Origin: Plantago ovata | Taxonomy: Eukaryota; Streptophyta; Magnoliopsida; Lamiales; Plantaginaceae | Assembly: GCA_028274465.1 (NCBI GenBank) | Contig: CM051456.1 | Span: forward strand, 103,577,348-103,641,347 | DNA: 64,000 nt | Direction: 5' to 3' | Shown: positions 1 to 10,610 of the stretch, in pieces | Position numbering within the stretch: the first letter of the stretch is position 1 | Layout of the letters: the number at the start of each line of letters is the position of its first letter | Translations under genes and position numbers: made by a program | Notes under the pieces: generated by a model | The model's input: only the letters and a program-made list of their open reading frames with translations | Database searches by the model: none | What the model was told of the DNA's origin: nothing

Positions 1-650
1 GGTCAAATGAGCAATAGTTTTTTTTTCTTTTTAACTGTGAAAAACTTTCATTACCTCCAAAAACAGTACAAAACAAAGGCCGAAAAATCGTCCAGACCAA
101 TCAAGACACCAAAGTAAAAGCCAAAAGGATACAAGGAAAATCTACAAATCAATCAAAAACAAGTTCATGGACTTTTTGTTGCAGCTGGGGGAACTTTGTG
201 CTACGTCTGATGAGTTGCTGCTTGATATTGCGGCAAACATCAACTGCGTTCAAGCCCCGGTGCTGAAAAATCCTCTCATTTCTTGCTTGCCAAATGCCAT
301 ACACACATTCAACAACAAGTCCTTTCATTATCTTGGGTTGCCAGCTTCTTCCGTTCGCACGTTTGCATAAATTTCGCCAACCCTCATCCCAGTTCGGTCA
401 GTGGATAGATAGACGCATCCAGTCCATAGCCCCCCCGCAGTATTCCTTGCGTATGTGTTCATTGGAAGAAAAGGTGTTTGATCGTTTCAGGTTCATCACA
501 AAATACACAACAACCATCTGTTTGAATTCCAAACCGTGCCAGACGATCTTTAGTAGCCATGCGGCTATGAAGGTAGAGCCACAGCATAAATTTATCCCAG
601 GGCGAGCTATATTTCCCAGTAGGAGGTCTCTCCAGTACACACGCGTAGAG

Positions 651-665
651 CCCCCCCCCCCCCCC
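651..665. repeat. Poly-C run of 15 inside the LINE
   Basis: An uninterrupted run of 15 C on the plus strand, in the zf-RVT part of LINE ORF2. It shifts the frame relative to the LINE consensus. It may be a real slippage expansion or a sequencing artefact. Confidence 0.9.
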
Positions 666-2278
666 GAAGCTCATCATATATGTGTTTCACCATGTATTTA
701 CCCTTATTGACGCAATCATCCCATGCTGTCAGCCCCTGCACCAAGGTACGGCTCTTGAATATGCCACGCATAATCCAGGAGTTGTTCCCCTAAGGCACAA
801 TTGTATTTATCGGGGAATCTTTGATGTAGTAGCTATGTACCCATCGAATCCACAACTTATCAGTTTTTTGTTGTATGTTCCAGAAAAATTTGGCCATTAA
901 TGCTTGGTTCCATTCCTTGAGGGAGATAACATTCAAACCACCACACTTCCATGGTGAACAAATGCGATCCCACGCGACTAGAGCCTTCGGTGAGTGATTT
1001 TCCTTTCCACTGCAAAGATAGATCCTGCGGATACTCTCAATATGATATAGCACATGCTTAGGTAAGGGGAATACCTGCAACCAGTAGTTAGCAATTGAGA
1101 AGAGTACAATGTTTATTAGCTGAAGTCTACCAGGATAGCTTAGTAGCTTCGATGTCCAATGTCTAATACGACTAAGGATCTTATCAATCAGAGGTTGACA
1201 CATATTGATGGACAGTTTCCTAGAGGTAAGTGGCACCCCTAGGTAGCGCGCCAGCAGGTCCCCTCTGGTGAAGCCAGTACGGCCCAGAATGGCGTGCTGG
1301 TCGTGCTGCCCTACTCCCCAAAAATATACCTTACACTTATCATTATTTACGACCAAACCTGTTGCTCTCGAAAATAGATCAAATTGCTGCATAAAGAGAT
1401 CAACAGACACCGTGTCTCCCCTCATAAACACCATTAGATAATCAGCAAAATACAAGTTTATAACTTTTATTCTTTCACACTTGGGTGAAAGTTGAAGCCT
1501 GGTTTGCGTTCGAGGCGTTGGAGACATCGATGGAGGTATTCCATGACCAGGACAAATAGTAAAGGAGCCATAGGGTCACCCTGGCGTAGGCCTCGTTTAG
1601 CTTTCAATAGGCGAGACGGTAGTCCATTGATGGAATAACGGTAGGAGACTGAAGTAACACACAACATCACCCAGTTCACAAATTCGGATGGGAAACCCAA
1701 CTCCTTCATTATACCCTCCAGTGCACACCACTCAACGGTATCATATGCTTTCTGGATATCCATTTACACCATACACCGTGGTGAGATACCACTCCTATTG
1801 TAGCCTTTAACCGATTCTTGTGCCATAAGAATGTTATCTTGAATATTCTTCCCCGGCAAGAACACAAACTGACTATCATCGACAACCTCATTAATGACCT
1901 TCCCCAAGCGATTAGTAATTATCTTAGAGATGATCTTATAGAGCGTTGTACAACAAGATATGGGTCGCATCGCCTTCATGGTGTTAGCTCCAGCCGATTT
2001 AGGAATTAATGTAACCAAGGTACAATTCCAAGTCGGATAAAGCTTACCATGATGAAAGAATTCATGTATCGCAGCTATCACATCATTCTTTATGTCATTC
2101 CATGAGGATTTGAAGAACTTAGCTGTGAAGCCGTCCACCCCAGGCGCTTTACAGTCCCCAATTCCTTTTAGTGCTTCTAGGATTTCAGCTTCGGTAACTT
2201 CAGAAATCAGTTCGGTTCTATGTTGTCTTGAAAGACGTGGACCATCCCGTAATATATCAATATTCACCATATCTATGC

Positions 2279-2302
2279 GGGGGGGGGGGGGGGGGGGGGG
2301 GG
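2279..2302. repeat. Poly-G run of 24 inside the LINE
   Basis: An uninterrupted run of 24 G on the plus strand, at the junction of the linker and RT regions of LINE ORF2. The ORF fragment before it ends in a run of prolines. It is long enough to be a likely length error in the assembly. Confidence 0.9.
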
Positions 2303-3537
2303 TGCAGCAGTGCCAACTAGTCTCCCATAGAATCCCAGGATTTCCGCTTCAAATTCAGAATGTGTAAATAGCTCACGCCCATCAGTAGTCATCAGTGAAT
2401 GAATACCTGTGAATCTATTTTTATCTCTAACAGAAGCATGGAAATAAGTAGTGTTTTCATCCCCCAATTTTCGCCAATCGATTTTTTACTTTTGTTGCAA
2501 CACTTTTTCTTCAATATTGAGCCATTTTTCCAGCTCCATTGCATCAGCCTTTACTTTCTCACGTAAGGTCGCATTTTGCATTTCCATGCGCAATAGAGTT
2601 TGTGACTTATCAAGCTGTTCCGGTGCGTTTTTAATTTTGGGGGGAAGATTAGTAGTCCGCCGGGTCATGCCATAGAGCGCATGTTGCACAGATCGCAGCT
2701 TTTGCCACACTTGTGCTTGTTTAGTACCAGTAACGTACCGCCTCCAACCTGTACGGACTGTACTGTGATAATCGGGAAGGTCCACAAGACAATTTACAAA
2801 ACGAAAGCATCTACGTTTTGGAGCAACAACAAGTAGCTGATTGATCTGTAAAGGCGAGTGGTCCATAATCCGGGGGTAAGGATATTTATCACAGCATGAG
2901 GATTCTGCTGAAACCAAGTAGTATTAGCAATTGCATGATCAATCCTGGAGTAGACCGTGCCATTTGACCAGGTAAAAGGCCGCCAGACATGTAGACCGTA
3001 GAGAGACCCACTGTATCCATCATGGAAATAAGATCATTGTATCCATCATGGAAATAAGATCATTATATTCATTCAGATGCACCGCATTACCCCCTTCTCT
3101 ATCATTACTACCCATGACATTATTAAAATCTCCAATGCATATCCATTTCCCGTTAGTAGTAAGAGACAGATCATGGAGAGCTTGCCACAAAACTCTACGA
3201 TTCTCCAGCTGATTATGGGCATATATAAACGTAATCATACCTATGTCAAGACCGTTAAGATCCCACAGTTGGCAATGAATAAATTGATCAGAGCATTGTA
3301 CCTGTTGAACTCTCACTTTACTACGATCCCAGAGAACCCAGATACGCCCATTGGCATGTGAGCAATAGTTGTCTAAGTATTGCCAACGATTCCCAAGTTT
3401 ACGCCTTATTGTTGAAGCTTTCGGTTGCTTGATTCTAGTTTCCAATAGGCCGGCTATGCTAACATTTGTTTCCAAGAGACGGGAGCCAATTTCCTTAGTT
3501 TTTGCCGCCTTGTTTAACCCCCTAACGTTCCATGCGA

Positions 3538-5082
3538 TCATTGGGAATGGTTTGGGTCCTTGCTAAGTCCATCTCCATGAGTTAGCAAGGCAAAACCATT
3601 CACCGTTTCAACATTAGCCTTTTTCTTATTTGCAACTTCTCTAGGTGGACTTCTGCGAGGCGAGGAGCTCGATCTATGTCGTACCTCCTGCCATTCCACA
3701 CCAGATTGTTTCTTTGCCTGAAGGGAACTTGACGTGCTAGTTGTGAGAGCAGTCTGTGGTTGCTGATCGTTACGGTTTTGTAGTGGCAGAGATGCAAAAC
3801 CCGAACTAGCTGCAGGAATAGCGGCAACAGTAGTAGTAGGTGCGGCTGCAGGCATCTGTTCAGCGCTTGTACCATCCGCACTAGCAGCTTGCGGAGGTAC
3901 AGTAGCTGCTGGATCGTGCTGATGCACGTTCCGTGGCTGCTTGGCGGTCCACTTTTTATTCCCAGATCCTTGTCCTCCCTGAGCCCCTTGCGGTGGAGCA
4001 GTCCTAGGACGCGTCGAGGGCGGCTTTTTGGCACAATCATGGCCCATTTTTTTACACTTCTGACAAAAGCTCGGCTTCCATTCATAAAGAATTTCATGTT
4101 CAATTTCATTGCCTTGTCTGTCCCTGATAAGTAAAGAATCTAGCACCGGTTGTGTAATATCGACTTCAATGAGCATTCGCGCATAAGAGACTCGCAACTT
4201 ATGCACGGTACATTCATCAGTGAGCAATGGTTTACCAATAGTACTAGCAATCTTGCTAAGACTTTCCTCACCCCAGAGGTAATTAGGTAATTGCGGGAAT
4301 GTGACCCAAATTGGCATAGATTGGAACAACTCTGCAGTAAGTCAGAAATTCCTCTCCCATGGTCGAAGGAACATAGGTCTTCCAAATATCGTGTAAGGTC
4401 CATTCCTCAGTATCATATCTTTATCCTTTTGGGATTGAAACCGCATAAGAAAGTAACCTTCATCATTATAGTAAAGCGCTGGCATCCCCACGTAATTCCA
4501 CACTTTCTCCATAAAGACTCTAACAACATTCATGGTGAGGCTTTCGTCAGCCACATACATAATAAGAGCATTCTCCCAGAATTTAAGTTCTGATTCAATG
4601 TCCTTGTCCTCAATCTGTACCACAACCTTACCATTCTCAATTGTAGGTGGAATGTACCGAATCGCCAAACCTTTTTCTGGCAAGAAATTACCCGTAAGTG
4701 CATCAACCCAAGGTTTTTGAGTTTGCGCAGGATTCATCCTCTATTCGGTTTTATTCCCATCCATTCCGCCCAAATTAATGACCTCCTGCGCATCATCTTG
4801 CGTATTGTTCGTTTCCGGTGTAGGGACAATAGCATGAGGTTCTGTATCCCCCTCCAACTGTGGTTGTGTCTGCTAGTCTCCAATCGGATTACTCGTCGCT
4901 AGGGTTTTCTGTGTATCGGCGGCGCATGACTCCACGAACTCATCAATCATACATTTCTCCTGCTGTGTAACGCCTGCCTGTGACTCCTCCCCATTGTTCA
5001 GCACCGCCACCTGCGTATCCTTATTCTTTGGACGGCCGCGGGGGCGGGGCGAATCGGTAGGGTGTTTTTTCTTCGGAGGCAT
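3538..5082 (-). pseudogene. LINE ORF1 (gag-like RNA-binding protein), broken
   Basis: The start at 5082 gives a basic N-terminus (MPPKKKHPTDSPRPRGRPKN) typical of plant LINE ORF1 proteins. The reading frame meets two in-frame TAG stops, at about 4875 and 4743, then continues from 4737 with a DUF4283-like domain (motifs NVVRVFMEKVW and GRPMFLRPWERNF). A frameshift follows near 4340. The last part (4329-3538) holds a short zinc knuckle, CQKCKKMGHDC, at about 4020-4065 and a Pro/Ala/Gln-rich tail. In the family this protein binds LINE RNA in a ribonucleoprotein particle. Its end overlaps the ORF2 start at 3541 by 4 bp. Confidence 0.85.
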
Positions 5083-5100
5083 CAGAGCATTTTTTTAAAA

Positions 5101-5530
5101 TATATGTAATCCATTTTTATAAAAAGAAGACATAGTTGTTTGTTGTTTGAATTTGAAATATGACTATATGAGTATAAAAAACGGATATTGCTAATTCTAG
5201 GACATCAAATTGCTAATTCTAGGATAAAATTTGACATTTTACAAAAAAGTTCAATAATGTGAAAAATTGCAAAAAAAAACCCATATCATAAATAACACTT
5301 ATTGAGATGGATAACATGGAAACACATAAAAAAAACATTACAACATGAGCAACAATTATCATGAGTATGAAGATGGTTATGTATAAATATGTTTTTAAAA
5401 TGTTTAATTTTGTATGCCCAACTTATCCATATCATCGCACTTTATATGTATGATTACTCCATATCATTGAATTTTAAAAAGATTTATCAACGAAACATGA
5501 AATTTAATTTTTTTTAACTGATATGTATGT
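5101..5530. other. AT-rich stretch without a gene
   Basis: This is AT-rich sequence between the LINE 5' end and the first hairpin cluster. A short phrase about losing or keeping 'gctaattctagga' occurs twice near 5190-5225. I see no ORF, RNA gene or element end. Confidence 0.6.
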
Positions 5531-5700
5531 GCCCGCCAAAATGGTGGCAGCTCGGTGGTGAGCTGCCACCATTTTCGTTGATAAATATGTTTTCATGGGC
5601 AACTCACAAGCGAGCTGCCCATAAAATTGGAGGCATCTCTTTAGTGAGCTGCCTCCATTTTCATGGGCATCTCTTCAAAGAGATGCCCACGAAAACGTGG
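5531..5700. repeat. Cluster of four G/C-rich hairpins sharing one motif
   Basis: Four inverted repeats follow each other at about 40-bp spacing. The first is perfect: a 16-bp arm at 5538-5553 pairs with 5560-5575 around a 6-base loop. The second (about 5590-5625), third (about 5627-5658) and fourth (about 5660-5696) have arms of 13-16 bp with one to three mismatches. All arms are versions of one theme, a T-rich start, then tgggca or ggaggca, then a ctc end, and the reverse. No coding role is evident. It may be part of an unrecognised transposable element or a structured transcript. Confidence 0.7.
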
Positions 5701-5980
5701 ACACATCCATTAATGGTCGTATTTGGTTATTTCGGCCTATATAGTTTTGATAATTTTAGCCATTTAAAAGCCAATAAAGTATATTACTTTAAAAAAAGAA
5801 GAGATATAATGCATGATGTGAGGTATGCTAATACTTTAGAACATAATACGAGTTATAAAAGCAATATAAATTCAAACTAATTTTACTAATAATTACTATA
5901 CTTACCGAAATTTTATCAAATACATACTTAAATACATTAAACGAAAAATACCACGGAAAATCAATAAAAAACAAAACTAA

Positions 5981-6185
5981 TTTTCGCCCCATCTAAAAGG
6001 GTGCCTACGAAACGACCGACAACCCTTATAGGGGTTGCCCGTCGTTTGGTAGGCAACTCCATAAGGGGCTGCCCATATCGGGGCAGGCAGGCCCTTAGGG
6101 GGCTGCCCATGAAATCGTAGGCACCCCCATGGGGCTGCCGACCCAGATCTGGGCAGCCCCAGCATCCTCTAAATGGGGCGAAATC
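5981..6185. repeat. Second hairpin cluster, bounded by outer inverted repeats
   Basis: An outer inverted repeat (tttcgccccat near 5982 and atggggcgaaa near 6173) encloses a series of inner hairpins. One inner pair has arms around gcctacgaaacgac and gtcgtttggtaggc. Others pair ggggctgccc-type blocks, for example near 6147-6163 around an agatct centre. The block is very G/C-rich within AT-rich DNA and shares the gggctgccca theme with the cluster at 5531-5700. It encodes no protein I recognise. Confidence 0.65.
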
Positions 6186-6208
6186 CTCCCCATTTTTTGG
6201 GCGAATTT

Positions 6209-6560
6209 TCGGTGTTTTCTTGCTATTTATTGAATTAAACGAAAAATAATTAAAACTAAGCTTGAGCGATTGAATTTGTCGGATTTTTCAAGGTTATTCA
6301 ATGAGTTGAAATTAAGTGTTTGAAGAAGGATTGAAATAATTTTGTTAGAAAATTTTAACACTTTTGGGACCTTCTGGTGTTTTGTTGCTATTTATTGAAT
6401 TAAACGGAAAAAAATTAAACTAAGCTTGAGCGGTTGAATTTGCCGGATACTTCAAGGTTCTTTAATGAGTTGAAATTAAGTGTTTGAAGAAAACTAGACG
6501 AGTTTGAGGAAAGATTGTAATGGTTTGTTAGAAATTTTAATACTTTTGGTACCTTTCTGT
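6209..6560. repeat. Tandem duplication with a 165-bp period
   Basis: The phrase tgctatttattgaattaaac occurs at 6221 and again at 6386. The following about 150 bp match with scattered changes and a small indel, through the gaaattaagtgtttgaaga phrase and the taacacttttgg or taatacttttgg phrase. It directly adjoins the second hairpin cluster and may belong to the same repeat. Confidence 0.8.
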
Positions 6561-7390
6561 AATTTATCTAAACTATAAATCTTTGTGTGAATTTATTTTT
6601 TTGTCCTAGATTTAGCAAAAATTATCCTAGTTTAGCATTATGTTAAAACACATGCAATGAAAATGTGGTTCACATGCGATTATACATAATAGAATGCACA
6701 CCACGGATTCTCGCGCGTCATAAGTTTATACGCGCACATTATCAAAATTTCAACCCGGCATTAAATATTCAAATCTTTTAATCCAAAGGGCGACCCTTCA
6801 TTTAGTTGAAGAAACAAAAATTACTAGTATAGCTTTGACTGTTTGTACGTACGTGAGTACGTCGGTTACCTTGTGATCCCATTTTCCCCATTCTATAAAT
6901 AAATGAATTGTTAAAAATTGCTACACTAAAATAATTTTTGTTTAATCCTTACTTGCAGAAAATGTAAAATTAACATAAATGAAACATTGTCTCATTCAAT
7001 TGTAGCTCGTGAACCTCATTTTTCATTGTCTCAGTGGCCGATGGATCGTGGATTCCGTGGATCGAATCATTCCTCTCTGATCTAACAAATAAGAAATGTG
7101 ATACTATATGCGAATGTCGGATTAACGGATGCGGACCATTTGAAGTTTGAACATCCCTGAGGGGCAGATGCACTTAGAGCCGAGGCAAGTGTCTCACTTG
7201 AATTTTGATATGAAGTGTCTATACCCTCATTATGTTACGTTTATAAAAATATATATAAATTTAAGATAATTTGCTGCAAAGCATCTTTGTGTTCCTGTGG
7301 AATAGATATAGTAAGATGCAAAGTTCACCTTTTCTGATTAGATGCAGGTTCGAGTTTCCTTTGCTCTAATTTCCCATATTTACTTTTTTT
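6561..7390. other. Region with no recognised feature
   Basis: This is AT-rich DNA with no ORF of significance, no clear inverted ends and no RNA gene seen by eye. Confidence 0.55.
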
Positions 7391-7745
7391 TTTATCTCTC
7401 TTTTTTTTTTTTATTTGGAACGAAGATCACGTTTGTATTTCATCCAAAAACAATGACAAAACAATGCCGATTCATAGATCCAGGCTACTCAACAAGTATC
7501 ACACATCATCTCACTTAGTACAAATAAAGCAATAAGCATACAACAAGTTTCGAAACATATGTTGATGCAGACACATGAAAGAAATTCCGGCCTCTTTTAG
7601 TCGACAGTATCCCCTCCAAGCTGTTCTCAACTTTAGAATCATCATGCATCTAAGTTTAATCACCTCTTTTAGCTGGCCAAGCAGGTTATTAGCATTTGGC
7701 GCTGGGTTGAATATAATCTCATTCCGTTATCTCCACAACGCGTAT
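7391..7745 (-). mobile_element. 5'-truncated LINE tail
   Basis: Reading the minus strand, about 7745 to 7530 encodes a C-terminal LINE ORF2-like stretch, including RNEIIFNPAPNANNLL and EVIKLRCMMILKLRTAW, with one stop just before RNEIIF. It runs into a 3' UTR and then an A-tail, the T-run at about 7390-7412 on the plus strand. The 3' UTR resembles that of the LINE at 18-5100: ccaaaaacag, acaaaac and gccg occur in the same order. So the two are related LINEs, and this copy is only the last 350 bp. Confidence 0.7.
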
Positions 7746-8002
7746 ATCTTTCTATACATGGCTTTATATTCCTCTCCTATATATCTTTCTATACTTTTCA
7801 TATTTAGTTTTACATTTTATTTTCTTTTATAAACACCATTTTATTTATTGAAAAGTTCTATAAAGTAATATAAAACATCATATCCATTTCAGAGTAAGTA
7901 TATAGAGAGGCTAGCCTTTCCTATATAGTAGGAAAGACTGGTTTTCATCTAATAAACCAAATTTTTGGTCAGACTAATAAAAAATCGGTCTGCTAATTTT
8001 AG

Positions 8003-8010
8003 TATAAATA
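8003..8010 (+). promoter_or_regulatory. TATA box (tataaata) inside the putative element
   Basis: A good TATA box is followed within about 30-50 bp by a CA-rich and then CT-rich leader of the kind seen in plant 5' UTRs. No convincing ORF follows. The 99-residue ORF over it is low-complexity His/Pro/Thr from the CCA repeat. Confidence 0.4.
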
Positions 8011-8095
8011 GACAAAAACCCCAAATCAAATACATTTCACAATCATCTTTCTCTCTCTACAATCATTTATTTCTCTCTCTAAAAACTCTCCTCCT

Positions 8096-8250
8096 TCCAC
8101 CACCACACCTCCACCACCACACAGCCGCCACCACCACACCTCCACCACCACACAACCCCACCACCACCACCGCCACACAACCACCACCACCATCACCACA
8201 CAGCCACCACCACCACACCTCCGCCACCACACCTCCGCTTCTCCATGCCA
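8096..8250 (+). repeat. CCA/CAC trinucleotide-rich tract
   Basis: About 150 bp consist mostly of cca, cac and gcc triplets. All apparent reading frames through it are low complexity, so it is treated as a degenerate microsatellite and not as a gene. Confidence 0.85.
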
Positions 8251-8315
8251 CCGCCGCCGCCTAAGTCTGATATACTTTCTCTATTTTTCAGATCTAATTT
8301 CTCTCTCTTCAGATC

Positions 8316-8995
8316 TACTTTCTCTCTCATCTCTCGTTTTCCAATGTGGTTTTAAGACTGGTTGATATGGTATTAAGACTCTTTTTTAATATTGTTATTT
8401 TTGAGCAATTCAGCTCATAGTGTTTAGATTCGATTTTTCACCTATTTGTTTACTTGTAAATGTAATTGGAATAGTTCTGGATATCAATATTTTGGAGAAA
8501 TGTATTTTGATTACGTGTTCGTTGATGAGAAAGAGGAGGAATCTGAATATTGGATATTTTCGAGCAATGTATTCTAATGTATCCACTATTGTGGTTTTAA
8601 TAGATTTTGGTGTGGTTTTATGACTGGTTGGTGTCTCTTCAGTGTTACTTTCTCTCTCATCTCTCGTTTTCTAGTGTGGTTTTAAGACTGGTTGGTGTGA
8701 TTTTAAGACCGAATGATACAGTTTTAAGAATCTTTCTGAATACTGATATTTTCGAGCAATTCTGCTCATAGTGTTTAGATTCAATTTTTCACCTATTTAT
8801 TTACTTGTAAATGTATTTGGAATAGTTTTGAATGTTAATATTTTCGAACAATGTATTTTGATTACGTGTTCGTTGATGAGAAAGAGGAGGAACCTGAATA
8901 TTGGATGTTTTTTCGAGCAATGTATCCTGATGGATCCACTGTTGTGGTTTTAATAGATTTTGGTGTGTTTTTAATATCTGTTGTTGTGGTTTTAA
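8316..8995 (+). repeat. Direct duplication of about 330-350 bp
   Basis: The phrase tactttctctctcatctctc occurs at 8316 and 8646, and gtgtttagattc at 8420 and 8771. The sequence between is closely matched, so this is a tandem pair. Both copies are rich in the phrase gtggttttaagactgg, which recurs in shorter form to about 9110. Confidence 0.85.
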
Positions 8996-9560
8996 GAAGT
9001 ATATAATACTACTGTGTTGGGTTTGTCCATTGTATGGTTTTAAGGGGACATGGTGTGGTTATAAGTATCTTTGTTGTAGGTTTAATGGGAGTTGTTATGA
9101 TTTTAAGCAGGTGATGATGATGTCAATCGAGTTTGATGAAGAAAAGGCGAGAAGCAGAAGTTCTCCAACAAGTTTATTCGGAAAAAGAAATGAATGTTTC
9201 AACATATATTGTAACGAATAAAGTGTTTATATTAGCTTATTGTAAACTTATTCATTGATATTTTAATGGAAATTCTCAGTTTTTTTTTTTTACTTGTTTA
9301 ATCGTATTTTTTGGTATTTGTGAATGATTTTAGATTGTCATTTAAAACTATAACAAACCATCTTAAAACCATAATGTAGTTTCTTAAAGCCACACCAAAT
9401 GAAGTTAAAATCATAACGAAAACTTTCAATGGTAATAACTTAAAACTACAAAATAACCTGTTAAAATCATACCGCGAATGGTTTGACCGGTCGGACAGAC
9501 AAAGTAAGCTAAAAATCAGGCTTTTCTATTAACTCAGGAAAGACTGACCTCTCCCTAGAC

Positions 9561-9814
9561 TTTGGCTTCAACATTAATCCATTTAATGTTGAAAAGTCTA
9601 CTTGGTTTTGGTATAAAAGCTAAAGTTAAACAATACAGTAATTTGTTGTTAGATAAACTTCTTTCCAGTTTTTATGATGCATTAAGCTCCGAAGCATCTC
9701 CTTTGGTGGTGACTTTACATTAATTAGGATGTTTAATGTTAAAGAAGCAACCACATAAACACGTTTTGTTAAAAGGGGTGGATGGTTTTTGTTAAAAAGG
9801 AAGGATAAGTTAAA
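9561..9814. other. Spacer without a recognised gene
   Basis: AT-rich DNA between two putative inverted-repeat elements. A short direct phrase on Taatgttgaaaagtc recurs in part. Nothing else was seen. Confidence 0.5.
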
Positions 9815-10610
9815 GGTATTTTTACGTATGGACCCCTCCTTATGAGGCCACTTATCGAACAGGTCCTCATAATGCAAAGAGTTACGTCTGGCCTCAAAAT
9901 AAGCTGTTGGAGTTGACCAGCTTATTTGCTACTGTTCCTTATGCTCTCGCTACGCCCTTACTCCTTATTTGCAATTTAATCCTTTTTTTCTTTTTATTTT
10001 TTCCTTTCTTCTCCAATTTTTTGTTCTTCTTTTCCTTTGTTTAAAATTTTCTTTTGTTTAAAAGTGCCGAATTCCGGTGGATTCCGTCACCGGAATCCCG
10101 TAGAGCTTCGATCGGAGCTCTGTTGCAGAGCTACAGTCGGAGCTCCGTAACAGAGCTCCTGATCTGGAGCTAGAACAACTCTGATCTGGAAAAGCTCCGA
10201 TCTGGAACAACTCCAGATCGGAGCTATTGCCAGATTTCGGTACTCCGATACCGGAATCCGGTAGATTTGATAAGAAGAAGAATTAGAATAAAACAAAAAA
10301 GTTTGAGGGCTATTTACCATTTGGAAAAGATATGTGGGTTTATTTCATATTCATTAGTGTTACTTAAATAAAATTGAAAATATTTGAGTCAAATGTGTAA
10401 TAAACATAAATTTTGGTTGTTTGATAAGACTTAAAATTTGATAATTGTTCAGTGGCAAAAATGTACTTTCGATGTTTTAATTCACGGAAAGTCAAATTCG
10501 AGGGGCTATTTGTAATTAAATGTGCATAAGAATGTAAGATATGTAATTCTTTTCATAAGAGGGGAAGAATCGTAATTAGAAAGTATAAGAGGGTCAATAT
10601 GTAAATCGCC
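9815..10610. mobile_element. Putative MITE-like element, about 0.8 kb
   Basis: The left end (ggtatttttacgtatggacc, 9815) and the reverse complement of the right end (ggcgatttacatattgaccc, ending 10610) match imperfectly over about 28 bp, and both continue into a ctcNttat phrase. There is no ORF of note. The centre holds a palindrome-rich block. I could not define a target-site duplication. Confidence 0.4.
10065..10270. repeat. Palindrome-rich core of short ggagct/agctcc repeats
   Basis: The words cggagct, agctcc and gatctgga recur many times in both orientations. Ccggaatcc-type words flank them on both sides, so several alternative hairpins can form. It lies in the middle of the putative element at 9815-10610. 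Confidence 0.6.

Larger units (their letters stand above)
396..3541 (-). pseudogene. LINE ORF2 (endonuclease and reverse transcriptase), broken
   Basis: From 3541 the minus strand encodes an AP-type endonuclease (NVRGLNKAAK, ETRIK, GDFNNV). A linker region follows at 2917-2273, then reverse transcriptase motifs: LVTLIPKS, FLPGKNIQDN, MDIQKAYDTVEW at about 1763, and RGLRQGDPMAPLLF at about 1580. The catalytic box reads FADYLMVF at about 1430-1450, where the family has FADD, so a catalytic aspartate is replaced by tyrosine. A zf-RVT-like segment (CCVFCDEPETIKHLFF) closes the ORF at about 460-520. The frame changes several times, including at a G/C homopolymer. The protein would nick and prime its own insertion, but this copy cannot. 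Confidence 0.88.
18..5100 (-). mobile_element. Decayed LINE (non-LTR retrotransposon), nearly full length
   Basis: The minus strand reads, in order: an ORF1 protein with a DUF4283-like region and a zinc knuckle; an AP endonuclease; a reverse transcriptase; a zf-RVT-type region; then a short 3' UTR ending in an A-rich tail, seen as the T-run at about 18-35 on the plus strand. This order and the A tail are those of plant L1-type LINEs. The 5' end is placed just upstream of the ORF1 start at 5082. I could not find a convincing target-site duplication, so both ends are approximate. Several stops and frameshifts show the copy is dead. Confidence 0.9.
7901..9560. mobile_element. Putative non-autonomous DNA transposon with terminal inverted repeats
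   Basis: The ends at about 7903-7942 and 9517-9558 are imperfect inverted repeats of about 38 bp, recognisable as gagaggNNagNctttcct at each end. Between them lie a TATA box, a CT-rich leader, a CCA-repeat region and a direct duplication of about 330 bp, but no transposase. The superfamily is not clear, and I did not find an unambiguous target-site duplication. It could also be a chance pairing around an old transcribed sequence. Confidence 0.45.

Noticed and set aside
2279-2302. Poly-G run as a G-quadruplex regulatory site
   Set aside because: It is inside a dead LINE and is a pure homopolymer, more likely slippage or a sequencing artefact.
7965-8264. 99-residue His/Pro/Thr-rich ORF
   Set aside because: It is a translation of the CCA microsatellite. 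Other frames on both strands are also open and low complexity.
8420-8953. Two short ORFs with matching peptides starting MFRF
   Set aside because: The match comes from the DNA-level tandem duplication. No known family and no sign of selection.
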